Source of the DNA: Pelotomaculum sp. UBA5255
GTDB taxonomy: Bacteria; Bacillota; Desulfotomaculia; Desulfotomaculales; Pelotomaculaceae
Direction of reading: 5' to 3'
Length of the DNA stretch: 18,755 bases
Assembly: GCA_002408725.1 (NCBI GenBank)
Contig: DHTR01000095.1
Coordinates: 15,428-34,182 of the forward strand
The number at the start of each line of letters is the position of its first letter. The stretch's first letter is position 1. The position numbers were made by a program, and so were the translations under genes. Positions 7,841-15,188 of this stretch are shown here, piece by piece. A model generated the notes under the pieces. The model was given only the letters and a program-made list of their open reading frames with translations. It was not told the origin of the DNA and made no database searches.

Positions 7841-8098
7841 TTATTGGTTAAGGTTGGCATTAGTTACCTGGGGAGTCGGAGGAACAGCGCCCGCTGCCAG
7901 GCTGTTTTCATAAGCGGCAATCATCTTTTTAACCATGTTACCGCCGATGGCGCCGTTCATTCTGGATGGCAGGTCTCCCATGTACCCGCTATCGGGAACC
8001 TGGATGCCAAGCTCACGGGCGGTTTCCCATTTGAAATCTTCCATGGCCTGGGAAGCATTCCGGATCAGGATTTGATTCCTTTTTTGTCCTTGTGCCAA
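7841..8098 (-). CDS. Alpha/beta-type small acid-soluble spore protein
   Basis: SASPs coat forespore DNA, force it toward an A-like form and protect it from UV and heat; GPR degrades them at germination. The 85-residue protein contains the two family signatures: FKWETARELGI (about 23-33), which includes the GPR cleavage position (expected between Glu and Thr in WETA), and GDLPSRMNGAIGGNMVKKMI (about 41-60), the DNA-contacting motif. The start is TTG 8098, seven bases after AGGAGGTG. A good sigma-G promoter lies 32 bases upstream. The C-terminal tail (VPPTPQVTNANLNQ) is longer and more polar than in Bacillus SspA-D, as is common in clostridial relatives. It converges on gpr. Confidence 0.96.
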   Translation of the reverse strand: MAQGQKRNQILIRNASQAMEDFKWETARELGIQVPDSGYMGDLPSRMNGAIGGNMVKKMIAAYENSLAAGAVPPTPQVTNANLNQ

Positions 8099-8129
8099 TT
8101 AATTTCACCTCCTCTTATGTTTCTAATCC

Positions 8130-8159
8130 TATTATGAACCTTGCCGGGTGTGTTTATGC
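8130..8159 (-). promoter_or_regulatory. Sigma-G promoter of the SASP gene
   Basis: On the minus strand, GCATA (8159-8155), 18 bases, then CATAATA (8136-8130). Both boxes match the sigma-G consensus (GHATR, CATWHTA) at its usual spacing. The transcript would start about 25 bases before the TTG. Confidence 0.8.
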
Positions 8160-8199
8160 TAGAACATATTCCCTCATTAACTATCAAGAACTATGGAAA

Positions 8200-8295
8200 T
8201 CAGGCTAGTCTCTGGCTTCCTTGCCATGGTCTGTATTGGACCTGATCGTTTAAAGAAAGCTCGGTTTTGTTCCTGTTTGTTTTGGTTGATGTCAT
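8200..8295 (-). CDS. Small forespore-expressed protein, 31 residues, unrecognised
   Basis: An ATG at 8295 lies seven bases after a perfect AAGGAGG, opening a 31-codon frame that ends in TGA. The product starts MTSTKTNRNK and ends RPWQGSQRLA; it is hydrophilic, rich in Thr, Asn, Gln and Arg/Lys, net positive, with a single Trp and no hydrophobic segment. It has its own sigma-G-type promoter and sits directly upstream of, and on the same strand as, the SASP gene. By these features it resembles the minor small acid-soluble spore proteins of Bacillus (SspH-SspP, Tlp class), but I see no sequence match to any family I know. It falls below usual gene-caller length limits. That it is translated is well supported by the ribosome-binding site; its role is inference. 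Confidence 0.7.
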   Translation of the reverse strand: MTSTKTNRNKTELSLNDQVQYRPWQGSQRLA

Positions 8296-8331
8296 TGGCT
8301 CGCCTCCTTTTTTATAACGAATAATTAATTA

Positions 8332-8360
8332 TATTATCTATCAAAATAAATCTTATATGC
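8332..8360 (-). promoter_or_regulatory. Sigma-G-type promoter of the 31-codon ORF
   Basis: On the minus strand, GCATA (8360-8356), 17 bases, then GATAATA (8338-8332). This differs from the sigma-G -10 consensus CATWHTA only in the first base, and the -35 is identical to that of the neighbouring SASP promoter. The -10 ends 36 bases before the ATG. The region is strongly AT-rich. Confidence 0.65.
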
Positions 8361-8508
8361 AGTAAAATGATGTTTTAAACCACAGTAACCGGTATTTGAG
8401 ATTCGTTTAAAACAATTCTTTCATTTTTGTATTCGCATTTGATTCGCAAGGGTTTTCGGACCAACCGGGTAATATCTATGGTATTGAGAAATTTACTTAC
8501 CACTAAAT

Positions 8509-10581
8509 CTATCCCACTTCGATATAGCTCCCGGCGCTGCCGAACCTGGCCGAAATTTCTTTTAGCAGTAACCGACCCTCCGAGCCCCGGAGTTGAGGGT
8601 CTTCCTGCACTCTGGTCAGAGCCTCCTCCCGCGCCGCCAGAAGCACCTTCCCATCCCGCACTAGATCGGCTATTTTAAATTCAGGCAGCCCCGACTGGCG
8701 TGTGCCGTAGAATTCCCCGGGCCCTCGCAGGCGCAGATCTTCCTCAGCCAGGGCAAAGCCGTCGCTGGTCGAGACCATTGCCTTCAGGCGGGCCCGCCCT
8801 TCTTTTGTTTTCGGGTCGGCTATCAGAATGCAATAAGAGGAATGGATGCTGCGTCCCACCCGGCCCCGGAGTTGGTGAAGCTGGGAAAGGCCAAAGCGAT
8901 CGGCATCGAGGACAATCATCACCGTAGCGTTCGGCACGTCTACGCCGACTTCAATAACTGTGGTCGCCACAAGGATATCGGTCTCGCCACACCGGAAAGA
9001 TTCCATGATTAGTTCTTTTTGCCCGGCTTTCATCCTTCCATGTAGCAGTCTCACGCGATATTCTCTGAACTCACCCGAGGCAAGGGTTTCCGCCAGCTCA
9101 GTAGCAGCTTTCAAGTCCACTTTTTCCGATTCTTCCACCAGGGGGCAGACAATGTAGGCCTGCCGCCCCTGGCGCACCTGCTCCCTGACCAGGCCGTAGG
9201 CCTTGTTCAGGGCACTTGGAAGAACAGCAAAAGTTTTTACCGGGCGCCTGCCCGGGGGGAGTTCAGCAATGACCGAAAGTTGGAGGTCTCCATACAGGGT
9301 CAGGGCCAGTGTACGTGGAATGGGTGTGGCTGTCATGACCAGGGTATCCGGACGCCAACTTTTATGCTGGAGGGTGGCCCGCTGGTGCACACCAAAACGG
9401 TGCTGTTCATCCACCACGACCAGCCCCAGCCTTTGAAACTCTACGTTATCCTGGATCAGGGCGTGGGTCCCCACCAGTACCTTTAACCGCCCGGAGCGGA
9501 CCCCGTTCAGCAATTCCTCTCTCGACTTTTTCCCGGTACTGCCGGTCAGAAGGGCAACCTCTACGTCAAGCCGGCCAAAAGCTTCCTTAATCCCCAGGAA
9601 ATGCTGCTCAGCCAGTATTTCCGTGGGCGCCATCAGGGCTCCTTGAAGCCCGCTCTCCACTGCCTTGAGCAGCGCCATGGCGGCAATGACCGTCTTCCCA
9701 GACCCCACGTCGCCCTGGAGCAGGCGGTTCATGGGTGAAGGCGATTCCAGGTCACGGGATATTTCTTTCCAGACCTTAACCTGTCCGGAAGTGAGCTGGA
9801 AGGGAAGTTGACTTTTAAAAGCAGAGAGTATGCTTCCGTTGGGAAGGTAGGCGTGAGCTTTTTTACACCTGGTCAGGTTTCTCCGTCGAAGGGCCAGCGC
9901 CAGTTGAAACAAAAACAGCTCCTCAAAAATGAAACGCTTCCTGGCCGCTACAGCAGCATCCTCGCAATCGGGGTAGTGTACGGCAGAAAGGGCCGGACCG
10001 AGGGGCGGCAGAGCGTGCTTCTGCAACAGTTCCTCCGGCAGGAAATCAGCAGCTTGTTCCCCCACGGCATCCAGGGCGGCCTTCACCAGGGTCCGCACCT
10101 GACGCTGGGTGAGCCTACCGGCGAGCGGGTACACAGGTACAAGGCGCCCCGTGTTCAGGGAATCACCCCCATTATCCAGGTCATATTCTTCAACAACCAC
10201 CTGGGTAACTCCAAAGTTTTTTTCCACTTTGCCGGTTATAAAAAGCTTCGTACCCGGGGTAAGGCTTTTCTTGAGATAAGGCTGGTTAAACCATACTGCC
10301 TCAAAAATGCCCAGTCCATCATGCACAGTAACCCTGGTCACGGTTAAACCGCGCCGGGTTCTTAAATTTCGTGCGCTCAAAACCGTTCCCTGCAGAGTAA
10401 CCACCTCCCCGTGCAGGCAGGTCCCTGCCGGCCGCAGCCCGGCCCGGTCCAGATAACGCCTGGGGAAGTGGTAAAGAAGGTCTTGTATTGTAATTATCTT
10501 AAGCTCCTTTAAGGCCGCCGCCCGCCGCGGGCCAACCATTTTGATCCGGTCGACGGTCCTGGTTAAAATACTGTCTGCCAT
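8509..10581 (-). CDS. recG: ATP-dependent DNA helicase RecG
   Basis: RecG remodels stalled replication forks and branch-migrates Holliday junctions. The 690-residue protein has the N-terminal helix-hairpin-helix-like segment (KMVGPRRAAALKEL, about 14-27), the wedge/OB domain (about 55-140, GEVVTLQGTVLSARNLRTRRG), and a superfamily 2 helicase core: Walker A GDVGSGKT (290-297), Walker B DEQH (391-394), TATPIPRT (417-424), and QLRGRVGRS ending at residue 578. The C-terminal RLRGPGEFYGTRQSG is the RecG-specific TRG-region signature. ATG 10581 is chosen for its AAAGGGAG site four bases away; a TTG at 10638 would add 19 residues but has poor spacing. It is divergent from rpmB. Confidence 0.97.
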   Translation of the reverse strand: MADSILTRTVDRIKMVGPRRAAALKELKIITIQDLLYHFPRRYLDRAGLRPAGTCLHGEVVTLQGTVLSARNLRTRRGLTVTRVTVHDGLGIFEAVWFNQPYLKKSLTPGTKLFITGKVEKNFGVTQVVVEEYDLDNGGDSLNTGRLVPVYPLAGRLTQRQVRTLVKAALDAVGEQAADFLPEELLQKHALPPLGPALSAVHYPDCEDAAVAARKRFIFEELFLFQLALALRRRNLTRCKKAHAYLPNGSILSAFKSQLPFQLTSGQVKVWKEISRDLESPSPMNRLLQGDVGSGKTVIAAMALLKAVESGLQGALMAPTEILAEQHFLGIKEAFGRLDVEVALLTGSTGKKSREELLNGVRSGRLKVLVGTHALIQDNVEFQRLGLVVVDEQHRFGVHQRATLQHKSWRPDTLVMTATPIPRTLALTLYGDLQLSVIAELPPGRRPVKTFAVLPSALNKAYGLVREQVRQGRQAYIVCPLVEESEKVDLKAATELAETLASGEFREYRVRLLHGRMKAGQKELIMESFRCGETDILVATTVIEVGVDVPNATVMIVLDADRFGLSQLHQLRGRVGRSIHSSYCILIADPKTKEGRARLKAMVSTSDGFALAEEDLRLRGPGEFYGTRQSGLPEFKIADLVRDGKVLLAAREEALTRVQEDPQLRGSEGRLLLKEISARFGSAGSYIEVG

Positions 10582-10627
10582 GGTTCTCCCTTTCGAGAAA
10601 TAAACTAGAATCTGGTTAAGAGCGCCC

Positions 10628-10656
10628 TTGCAGCCCAAATCCTTTTCTGTTAAAAT
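10628..10656 (+). promoter_or_regulatory. Sigma-A promoter of rpmB
   Basis: TTGCAG (10628-10633), 17 bases, then TAAAAT (10651-10656), with an extended TGt immediately before the -10. Transcription would start near 10663 and leave a short leader carrying the AAGGAGGTG ribosome-binding site. Confidence 0.75.
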
Positions 10657-10685
10657 AGAGTGGTGGTATAAAGGAGGTGGATATT

Positions 10686-10877
10686 GTGGCTAGACGGTGC
10701 GTCGTATGCGGCAAAGGTGTTACAGTCGGAATGAGGATGAGTCACTCTCACATCCGCACCAAAAGGACCTGGTTACCCAACCTGCAACGCGTCAGGGCCA
10801 TCATTGACGGCAGCCCCAAAAAGGTTTTGGTGTGCACCCGGTGTCTTAGGAGCGGCAAGGTCCAGCGTGCAATATAG
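10686..10877 (+). CDS. rpmB: Large ribosomal subunit protein bL28
   Basis: A 63-residue basic protein of the 50S subunit. It begins MARRCVVCGKGVTVG and keeps both cysteine pairs, CVVC (5-8) and CTRC (50-53), so it is the zinc-binding form of bL28. MSHSHIRTKRTWLPNLQRV is the typical core. GTG 10686 is the right start: AGGAGG lies eight bases upstream and the protein then begins as in other bL28s; the ATG at 10677 overlaps the ribosome-binding site. It is transcribed alone from its own sigma-A promoter and followed by a terminator. In Bacillus, rpmB sits near spoVM and the asp23-like gene yloU; neither is seen here. Confidence 0.97.
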   Translation: MARRCVVCGKGVTVGMRMSHSHIRTKRTWLPNLQRVRAIIDGSPKKVLVCTRCLRSGKVQRAI

Positions 10878-10912
10878 GCGTGGACCAAATGTGAATAAAA
10901 TATTTTTAAGAA

Positions 10913-10939
10913 AAAAAGCGGCCTTAAGAGCCGTTTTTT
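10913..10939. terminator. Bidirectional intrinsic terminator between rpmB and the rib operon
   Basis: A CGGC/GCCG core stem (10919-10922, 10930-10933) with a seven-base loop, extended by a G-T pair and five A-T pairs. It has a T6 tract on the plus strand and, read the other way, seven Ts on the minus strand. It should end rpmB transcription, and probably that of the rib operon arriving from ribH about 220 bases away. Confidence 0.8.
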
Positions 10940-11163
10940 GTTTGTCATCTACAGGGTCGCGGAGCATGCCTAACAGGCTCATTGCCGCCCCCGGACATGC
11001 AAGCCGCGCCCCCTTTGATGTTTTCATCAATCTTGGCAAAAAAATCCGCAGCACACCTGTGTTTTCTCCATGCCGTATCAGCTACAGGCACAATAAATTA
11101 GGTGTTCTTGAACAGACCTTATTCGGCTAAGAGCCGTCGTCCCTCACCCGGCCTAGCTGGGAA

Positions 11164-11640
11164 CTATTTATTAACGGTCATGCTCTTTAGCAGATTGGCC
11201 ATTTCCAGAGCAGTTACCGCAGCGTCCCAGCCCTTGTTCCCGGCCTTGGTGCCGGCACGTTCAATAGCCTGCTCAATGGTATCAGCCGTGATCACACCGA
11301 AAACGGTAGGAACACCACTGTCGAGCCCAACCCTGGCCACACCCTTGGTTACCTCACCGGCAACATAGTCGAAGTGGGGTGTTGCGCCACGAATGACCGC
11401 TCCCAGGCAGATAACTGCATCATACTTCATCATATTAGCCATTTTTTTGGCAACTAACGGTATTTCAAAGGCCCCGGGAACCCAGGCTACCTCGATGTCC
11501 CCATCCTCCACCCCGTGCCTGTTCAGGGCGTCCAGCGCGCCTCCCAGAAGCCTGTTGGTGATAAATTCGTTAAACCGGCCAATAACAATTCCAAATTTGA
11601 ACCCCTGGCCCAGAAGGTGCCCTTCATACAGCTTCGGCAT
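11164..11640 (-). CDS. ribH: 6,7-dimethyl-8-ribityllumazine synthase
   Basis: Condenses 5-amino-6-ribitylaminouracil with 3,4-dihydroxy-2-butanone 4-phosphate to give lumazine, the direct riboflavin precursor; the enzyme usually assembles into a 60-subunit capsid. The 158-residue protein carries GRFNEFITNRLLGGA (about 21-35), VPGAFEIP (54-61), and GAVIRGATPHFDYVAGE, which contains the catalytic His at residue 89. Start ATG 11640 follows AAAGGAG by seven bases; an upstream TTG or ATG would put extra residues before the normal MPKLYEGHL beginning. It is the last gene of ribD-ribE-ribBA-ribH, 45 bases after ribBA. Confidence 0.97.
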   Translation of the reverse strand: MPKLYEGHLLGQGFKFGIVIGRFNEFITNRLLGGALDALNRHGVEDGDIEVAWVPGAFEIPLVAKKMANMMKYDAVICLGAVIRGATPHFDYVAGEVTKGVARVGLDSGVPTVFGVITADTIEQAIERAGTKAGNKGWDAAVTALEMANLLKSMTVNK

Positions 11641-11685
11641 ATTATATCTCCTTTTCCTGTAAAATCCATAAAACAAGATTCACTC

Positions 11686-12894
11686 TTATTGATCGCCGCT
11701 GACATGCAGCATATGCCCGAGTTTTTTCTGCTTGGTGGACAGATAAAAGCGATTGGATTGGCCCGGATTGATTTCAATCGGCACACGTTCGGTCACCTGC
11801 AGGCCGTGGCCTTCCAGTCCGGCGATCTTACGAGGGTTATTGGTCATCAAGCGGATTTTTTTCAGCCCCAGGTCGGCCAGAATTTGCGCCCCCAGGCCGT
11901 AATCCCTCAAGTCAGCCGGGAAACCCAGTTCCAGGTTGGCCTCCACCGTATCCTTGCCCTGGTCCTGGAGATTGTAGGCCCGGATCTTATTCAGCAGGCC
12001 AATGCCGCGCCCTTCCTGGCGCATGTAAAGGAGGACCCCAACCCCTTCCCCGGCAATAATCTGCATAGCCAGGTCCAACTGGTCCCCACAATCACAACGC
12101 ACCGAACCGAATACATCCCCGGTCAGGCACTCCGAGTGAACCCTGACCAGAGGTGCTTCCACCTGGTCCAGCTCACCCATAACCAGGGCAATATGGCCTT
12201 TGCCGTCCAGAACACTTTCATAGGCAACCGCCGTAAATTCACCGTACCGGGTAGGCAGCCTGGCCGCATCCACCCGCCGCACCAGTCGCTCGGTGCGGCG
12301 CCGGTACTGGATCAGGTCCGCAACTGTAATGATTTTTAGATTGTGAGCCTGAACAAATTCCATGAGTTCAGGTACCCTGGCCATGGTTCCGTCTTCCTTC
12401 ATGATCTCACAAATGACCCCGGCCGGATACAAGCCCGCCAACTTGGCCAGGTCCACCGCGGCCTCCGTGTGGCCGGTCCGCCTTAGAACCCCACCCTCCT
12501 TGGCCCGCAGCGGGAAAACATGGCCCGGGCGGTGCAAATCGGAAGGCTGGGTTTTGGGGTCTAAAACCGCCCTGATGGTCGTAGCCCGCTCGTGGGCGGA
12601 AATTCCAGTGGTGCATTCTTTGGCGTCTATTGAAACGGTAAAGGCGGTAGCATGGGGATCGGTGTTGTGGGCCACCATCGCCGGCAGATCCAGTTCATCC
12701 AACCGCTTCCCAATAATGGGCAGGCAAATTAAACCCCGGCCGTTCGTGGCCATGAAGTTTACCGCCTCGGGGGTAACCTTTTCGGCGGCCATGATCAGGT
12801 CTCCCTCATTCTCGCGGTCGACATCGTCTACCGCGACGATAATTTTGCCCTGCCGGATATCCTCGATGGCCTCTTCAATTGTGTTGAATTTCAT
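11686..12894 (-). CDS. ribBA: Bifunctional 3,4-dihydroxy-2-butanone-4-phosphate synthase/GTP cyclohydrolase II
   Basis: Supplies both branches of riboflavin synthesis: the N-terminal half converts ribulose 5-phosphate to the four-carbon unit, and the C-terminal half opens GTP. The 402-residue protein has DDVDRENEGDLI (about 23-34), HRPGHVFPLRAKEGG (121-135) and GHTEAAVDLA (141-150) from the synthase part. The cyclohydrolase part (about 205 onward) has the zinc ligands Cys256, Cys267 and Cys269 in CLTGDVFGSVRCDCG, and RQEGRGIGL close behind. Start ATG 12894 follows AAGGAGG by nine bases. It lies 110 bases after ribE, the only sizeable gap in the operon, which contains a small hairpin. Both halves look intact. 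Confidence 0.97.
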   Translation of the reverse strand: MKFNTIEEAIEDIRQGKIIVAVDDVDRENEGDLIMAAEKVTPEAVNFMATNGRGLICLPIIGKRLDELDLPAMVAHNTDPHATAFTVSIDAKECTTGISAHERATTIRAVLDPKTQPSDLHRPGHVFPLRAKEGGVLRRTGHTEAAVDLAKLAGLYPAGVICEIMKEDGTMARVPELMEFVQAHNLKIITVADLIQYRRRTERLVRRVDAARLPTRYGEFTAVAYESVLDGKGHIALVMGELDQVEAPLVRVHSECLTGDVFGSVRCDCGDQLDLAMQIIAGEGVGVLLYMRQEGRGIGLLNKIRAYNLQDQGKDTVEANLELGFPADLRDYGLGAQILADLGLKKIRLMTNNPRKIAGLEGHGLQVTERVPIEINPGQSNRFYLSTKQKKLGHMLHVSGDQ

Positions 12895-13004
12895 AATGCC
12901 CTGCCTCCTTATCCTTTACAATCAGCTACTTATAGATTGTTTCAGGGTCCTTCGGCGACCCCGGCTAGATCCATCGCTGCTTTTTAATAAATCGCGACCC
13001 AACC

Positions 13005-13655
13005 CTATAAAAAGCCGTGTTCGGCTAAAAGCCGCATACTAAGCTTCGAGTCACCTCCGCCTTGCCCTCGGAAGGCTAACAGCTTTTCCACATATTTTCC
13101 AACCAGATCCCCTTCCAAATTGACAGTGTCGCCCTCTCTCTTAAAACCAAGGGTGGTCAGGTGGGCGGTATGAGGAATCAGGGAAACCCGGAACGATTCC
13201 GGATTGAAATCAACAACCGTAAGGCTGACCCCGTCAATAGCCACCGATCCTTTCCGAATGATATAACGCATGACTTCCAACGGCGCCCTGATCGTTACCA
13301 GAGTGGCGATGTCATGCCTCTCCCGCTTGGCTATCATTCCCACCCCGTCAATATGGCCGCTGACCAGGTGTCCTCCCAGCCTGTCCGACAGGCGCAGGGC
13401 CCGTTCCAGATTAACCCTGTCTCCGGTCTTTAAGGCGCCAAGACTAGATTTGTCCAGAGTTTCCGCCATGACGTCGGCGGCCCATTCATGGACACCGATG
13501 CTAACTGCCGTAAGGCAGACACCGTTAACTGCGATACTGTCTCCCACCCGGGTATCTTCCAGGACCTTTTCAGCTCCGATTACAAGCTGGGCTGAATCGG
13601 CCCCGCGCCGAACGGCCCGGAGCAACCCAAGTTCTTCCACAATGCCGGTAAACAT
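13005..13655 (-). CDS. ribE: Riboflavin synthase, alpha subunit
   Basis: Dismutates two 6,7-dimethyl-8-ribityllumazine molecules into riboflavin and the pyrimidine precursor. The 216-residue protein is built from two lumazine-binding repeats (about 1-97 and 98-190), each with its own signature: MFTGIVEELG and VNGVCLTAV in the first, GHIDGVGMI and IDGVSLTVV in the second. The C-terminal tail after residue 195 is Gly-rich and poorly conserved. Start ATG 13655 follows GAGGTGG by seven bases; the ribD stop is only three bases upstream, so translation is probably coupled. The symbol ribE is used for the Bacillus-type name; the E. coli equivalent is ribC. Confidence 0.97.
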   Translation of the reverse strand: MFTGIVEELGLLRAVRRGADSAQLVIGAEKVLEDTRVGDSIAVNGVCLTAVSIGVHEWAADVMAETLDKSSLGALKTGDRVNLERALRLSDRLGGHLVSGHIDGVGMIAKRERHDIATLVTIRAPLEVMRYIIRKGSVAIDGVSLTVVDFNPESFRVSLIPHTAHLTTLGFKREGDTVNLEGDLVGKYVEKLLAFRGQGGGDSKLSMRLLAEHGFL

Positions 13656-13658
13656 CGT

Positions 13659-14783
13659 TTACCCACCTCGATATTTTAAGTATCCCTCGACACAAAGGTC
13701 GGGACCATGACGGCTGATCCTGAGCCGTTCCAGTTCCGTAGCCTCGGCAGGGTCGTCCACCCCCACCCCCCCTACTGCACCGGGCGCCTCCCGGCCACCA
13801 ATGATTTTGGGGGCGATAAACCAGGCTACCTTATCTACAATACGGGCGGCAAGGGCTGAGCCGTGAATACCGGCCCCCCCTTCGATTAAGACAGAAGTAA
13901 TCCCGTCTTCCCCCATTTTTTTCATTAGCTCAGCCAGGTCAACCCGGGGCCCTTCCCCGGCTACCAGAACTTTTGCTCCCGCCCGCCGCAGCAACTCCAG
14001 CCTGGCAGGGGGAGCGCCGGCTGTTGTGGCGATCAGGGTAGCAGCCCCGGATGACTGGGTTAAAACCCTGGCGTTCAAGGGAGTGCGGGCCTGACTGTCC
14101 ACGATTACCCGCAACGGATCCCGGCCACCCCCGCCAGGGAGTCGGGTGGTAAGGGAAGGGTCATCGGCAAGGACCGTTCCAATACCCACCAGCACGGCAT
14201 CGTACCAGTCTCTCAGACGGTGCCCGTAAGCCCGCGCAATGGCGCCGGTTATCCACTTTGACCTGCCGGTACGGGTGGCAATCTTTCCGTCCAAGCTGAC
14301 CGCTGCCTTGGCGACCACAAAAGGCCGCCCGGTAGTGATGTACTTGATAAAGACCTCGTTTAGTTCCATGGCTTCTTTTTCCAGGACACCCAGGGTTACA
14401 TCGACCCCAGCCTCTTTCAGCACTCCAATCCCTTTCCCTGCCACCAGGGGATTGGGGTCGTTCATGGCTACAACAACCCTTGCAATACCTGCTTTAATAA
14501 CCGCCTCAGTACACGGTCCGGTCCGCCCGTGATGACAGCATGGCTCCAGGGTTACATAAAGCGTCGCACCCCTGGCTTCATCCCCCGCCTCCTTCAAGGC
14601 GTTTATCTCGGCATGGGGCATACCTGCACGCCGGTGCAGACCGCGTCCGTAAATTTTCCCATCTCTGACCACGCAGGCCCCCACCAGGGGGTTCGGACTG
14701 GTCCGGCCCCGGGCCCTGGCTGCCAGCTCTAAAGCCATTTTCATATAGTGTCCGTCTGTGTGCACCTTCACAAGCTTTTCCAT
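13659..14783 (-). CDS. ribD: Bifunctional diaminohydroxyphosphoribosylaminopyrimidine deaminase/5-amino-6-(5-phosphoribosylamino)uracil reductase
   Basis: Performs the second and third steps of the GTP branch of riboflavin synthesis. The deaminase domain (about 10-150) has the zinc site HAE (57-59) and PCCHHGRTGPC with Cys82 and Cys91. The reductase domain follows (about 155-374), with AKAAVSLDGKIATRTGRSKWITG-type sequence near its start and a VLIEGGAGIHGSAL loop. At 374 residues the length is close to normal. The start is the least certain in the window: ATG 14783 is used, but GTG codons at 14771 and 14765 give N-termini nearer to those of relatives, and no site is strong. The reading frame stays open well upstream into the leader. 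First gene of the operon, under FMN riboswitch control. Confidence 0.95.
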   Translation of the reverse strand: MEKLVKVHTDGHYMKMALELAARARGRTSPNPLVGACVVRDGKIYGRGLHRRAGMPHAEINALKEAGDEARGATLYVTLEPCCHHGRTGPCTEAVIKAGIARVVVAMNDPNPLVAGKGIGVLKEAGVDVTLGVLEKEAMELNEVFIKYITTGRPFVVAKAAVSLDGKIATRTGRSKWITGAIARAYGHRLRDWYDAVLVGIGTVLADDPSLTTRLPGGGGRDPLRVIVDSQARTPLNARVLTQSSGAATLIATTAGAPPARLELLRRAGAKVLVAGEGPRVDLAELMKKMGEDGITSVLIEGGAGIHGSALAARIVDKVAWFIAPKIIGGREAPGAVGGVGVDDPAEATELERLRISRHGPDLCVEGYLKYRGG

Positions 14784-14865
14784 CCAAACTTTATTGTATT
14801 GAACGATACCCGCAGATTTAATCCTGATCTCTCCCGATTCAATTGTTTGACAAGTTTCCTGACAC

Positions 14866-14893
14866 AAAAAAACCCTGGGGTCCAAACCTCAGG
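14866..14893 (-). terminator. Riboswitch-controlled intrinsic terminator in the rib leader
   Basis: On the minus strand, CCTGAGG and CCCCAGG pair (one A-C mismatch) around a TTTGGA loop, followed by seven Ts at 14872-14866. It lies between the FMN aptamer and ribD. The CCATCC overlapping its 5' side could instead pair with GGATGG at the 3' end of the aptamer (about 14971-14976), giving an antiterminator when FMN is absent. Confidence 0.85.
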
Positions 14894-14959
14894 ATGGTGT
14901 GCCGGAAGAATAGGCAATGGTAAACAGCCCCCTTGGAATCAATTTCCAAAAGCGCGCAT

Positions 14960-15086
14960 CCACCTTCTTCCATCCAGACTTTACTGTCGGCCCCGGCTTC
15001 TCACCGGATCAACCCCAAAAGGCTCGCGGGCTCGGCACATCAGGCCATACCGCCGGTACGGAATTACACCCGTCCCTGAAGGTTCT
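14960..15086 (-). ncRNA. FMN riboswitch (RFN element)
   Basis: The minus strand carries the highly conserved RFN core in order: an ACCTTC/GAAGGT P1 stem closing the element, a GGGTGTAATTCCGTACCGGC segment, AGCCCGCGAGC, TTGATCCGGTG, and GCCGACAGTAAAGTCTGG followed by ATGGAAGAAGG. The element binds flavin mononucleotide. A small TTGGAA/TTCCAA hairpin (14933-14949) and an intrinsic terminator follow before ribD, so control is by premature termination of the rib transcript. It accounts for most of the 405-base stretch between ribD and the GntR gene. Confidence 0.97.
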
Positions 15087-15109
15087 TCCCTATAAACTTA
15101 TTAAGAACA

Positions 15110-15138
15110 ATTATATGGCCGGTCGCAAAGGATGTCAA
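15110..15138 (-). promoter_or_regulatory. Consensus sigma-A promoter of the riboflavin operon
   Basis: On the minus strand, TTGACA (15138-15133), exactly 17 bases, then TATAAT (15115-15110): a perfect match to both hexamers and spacing. Transcription would start near 15103, about 17 bases before the riboswitch, giving a leader of some 320 bases. Such a strong promoter suits an operon held in check by the riboswitch. Confidence 0.92.
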
Positions 15139-15188
15139 CTGTTTTAGAATTAAAAAGCGCTTCCTTTAGCTTCCCTGTCACGCTTGCC

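Noticed and set aside
10582..10638. Longer recG beginning at TTG 10638
   Set aside because: Its purine-rich site is too close to the TTG, whereas ATG 10581 has a good AAAGGGAG and gives the normal RecG length.
10945..11091. 48-codon minus-strand frame starting at GTG 11091 after ribH, with several cysteines and prolines
   Set aside because: No ribosome-binding site, no recognisable family, and an opposing 54-codon plus-strand frame (10966-11130) is about equally plausible. Listed as non-coding spacer for now.
11122..13034. Near-identical 15-base motif TTCGGCTAAGAGCCG (11122-11136) and TTCGGCTAAAAGCCG (13020-13034)
   Set aside because: Two copies only, one inside the ribE coding end; each is a simple CGGCT/AGCCG stem that could recur by chance.
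15140..15175. Small AAGC/GCTT stem with Ts after the GntR gene as its terminator
   Set aside because: The stem is only four to five pairs and the T-run is interrupted; read-through into the rib leader cannot be excluded.
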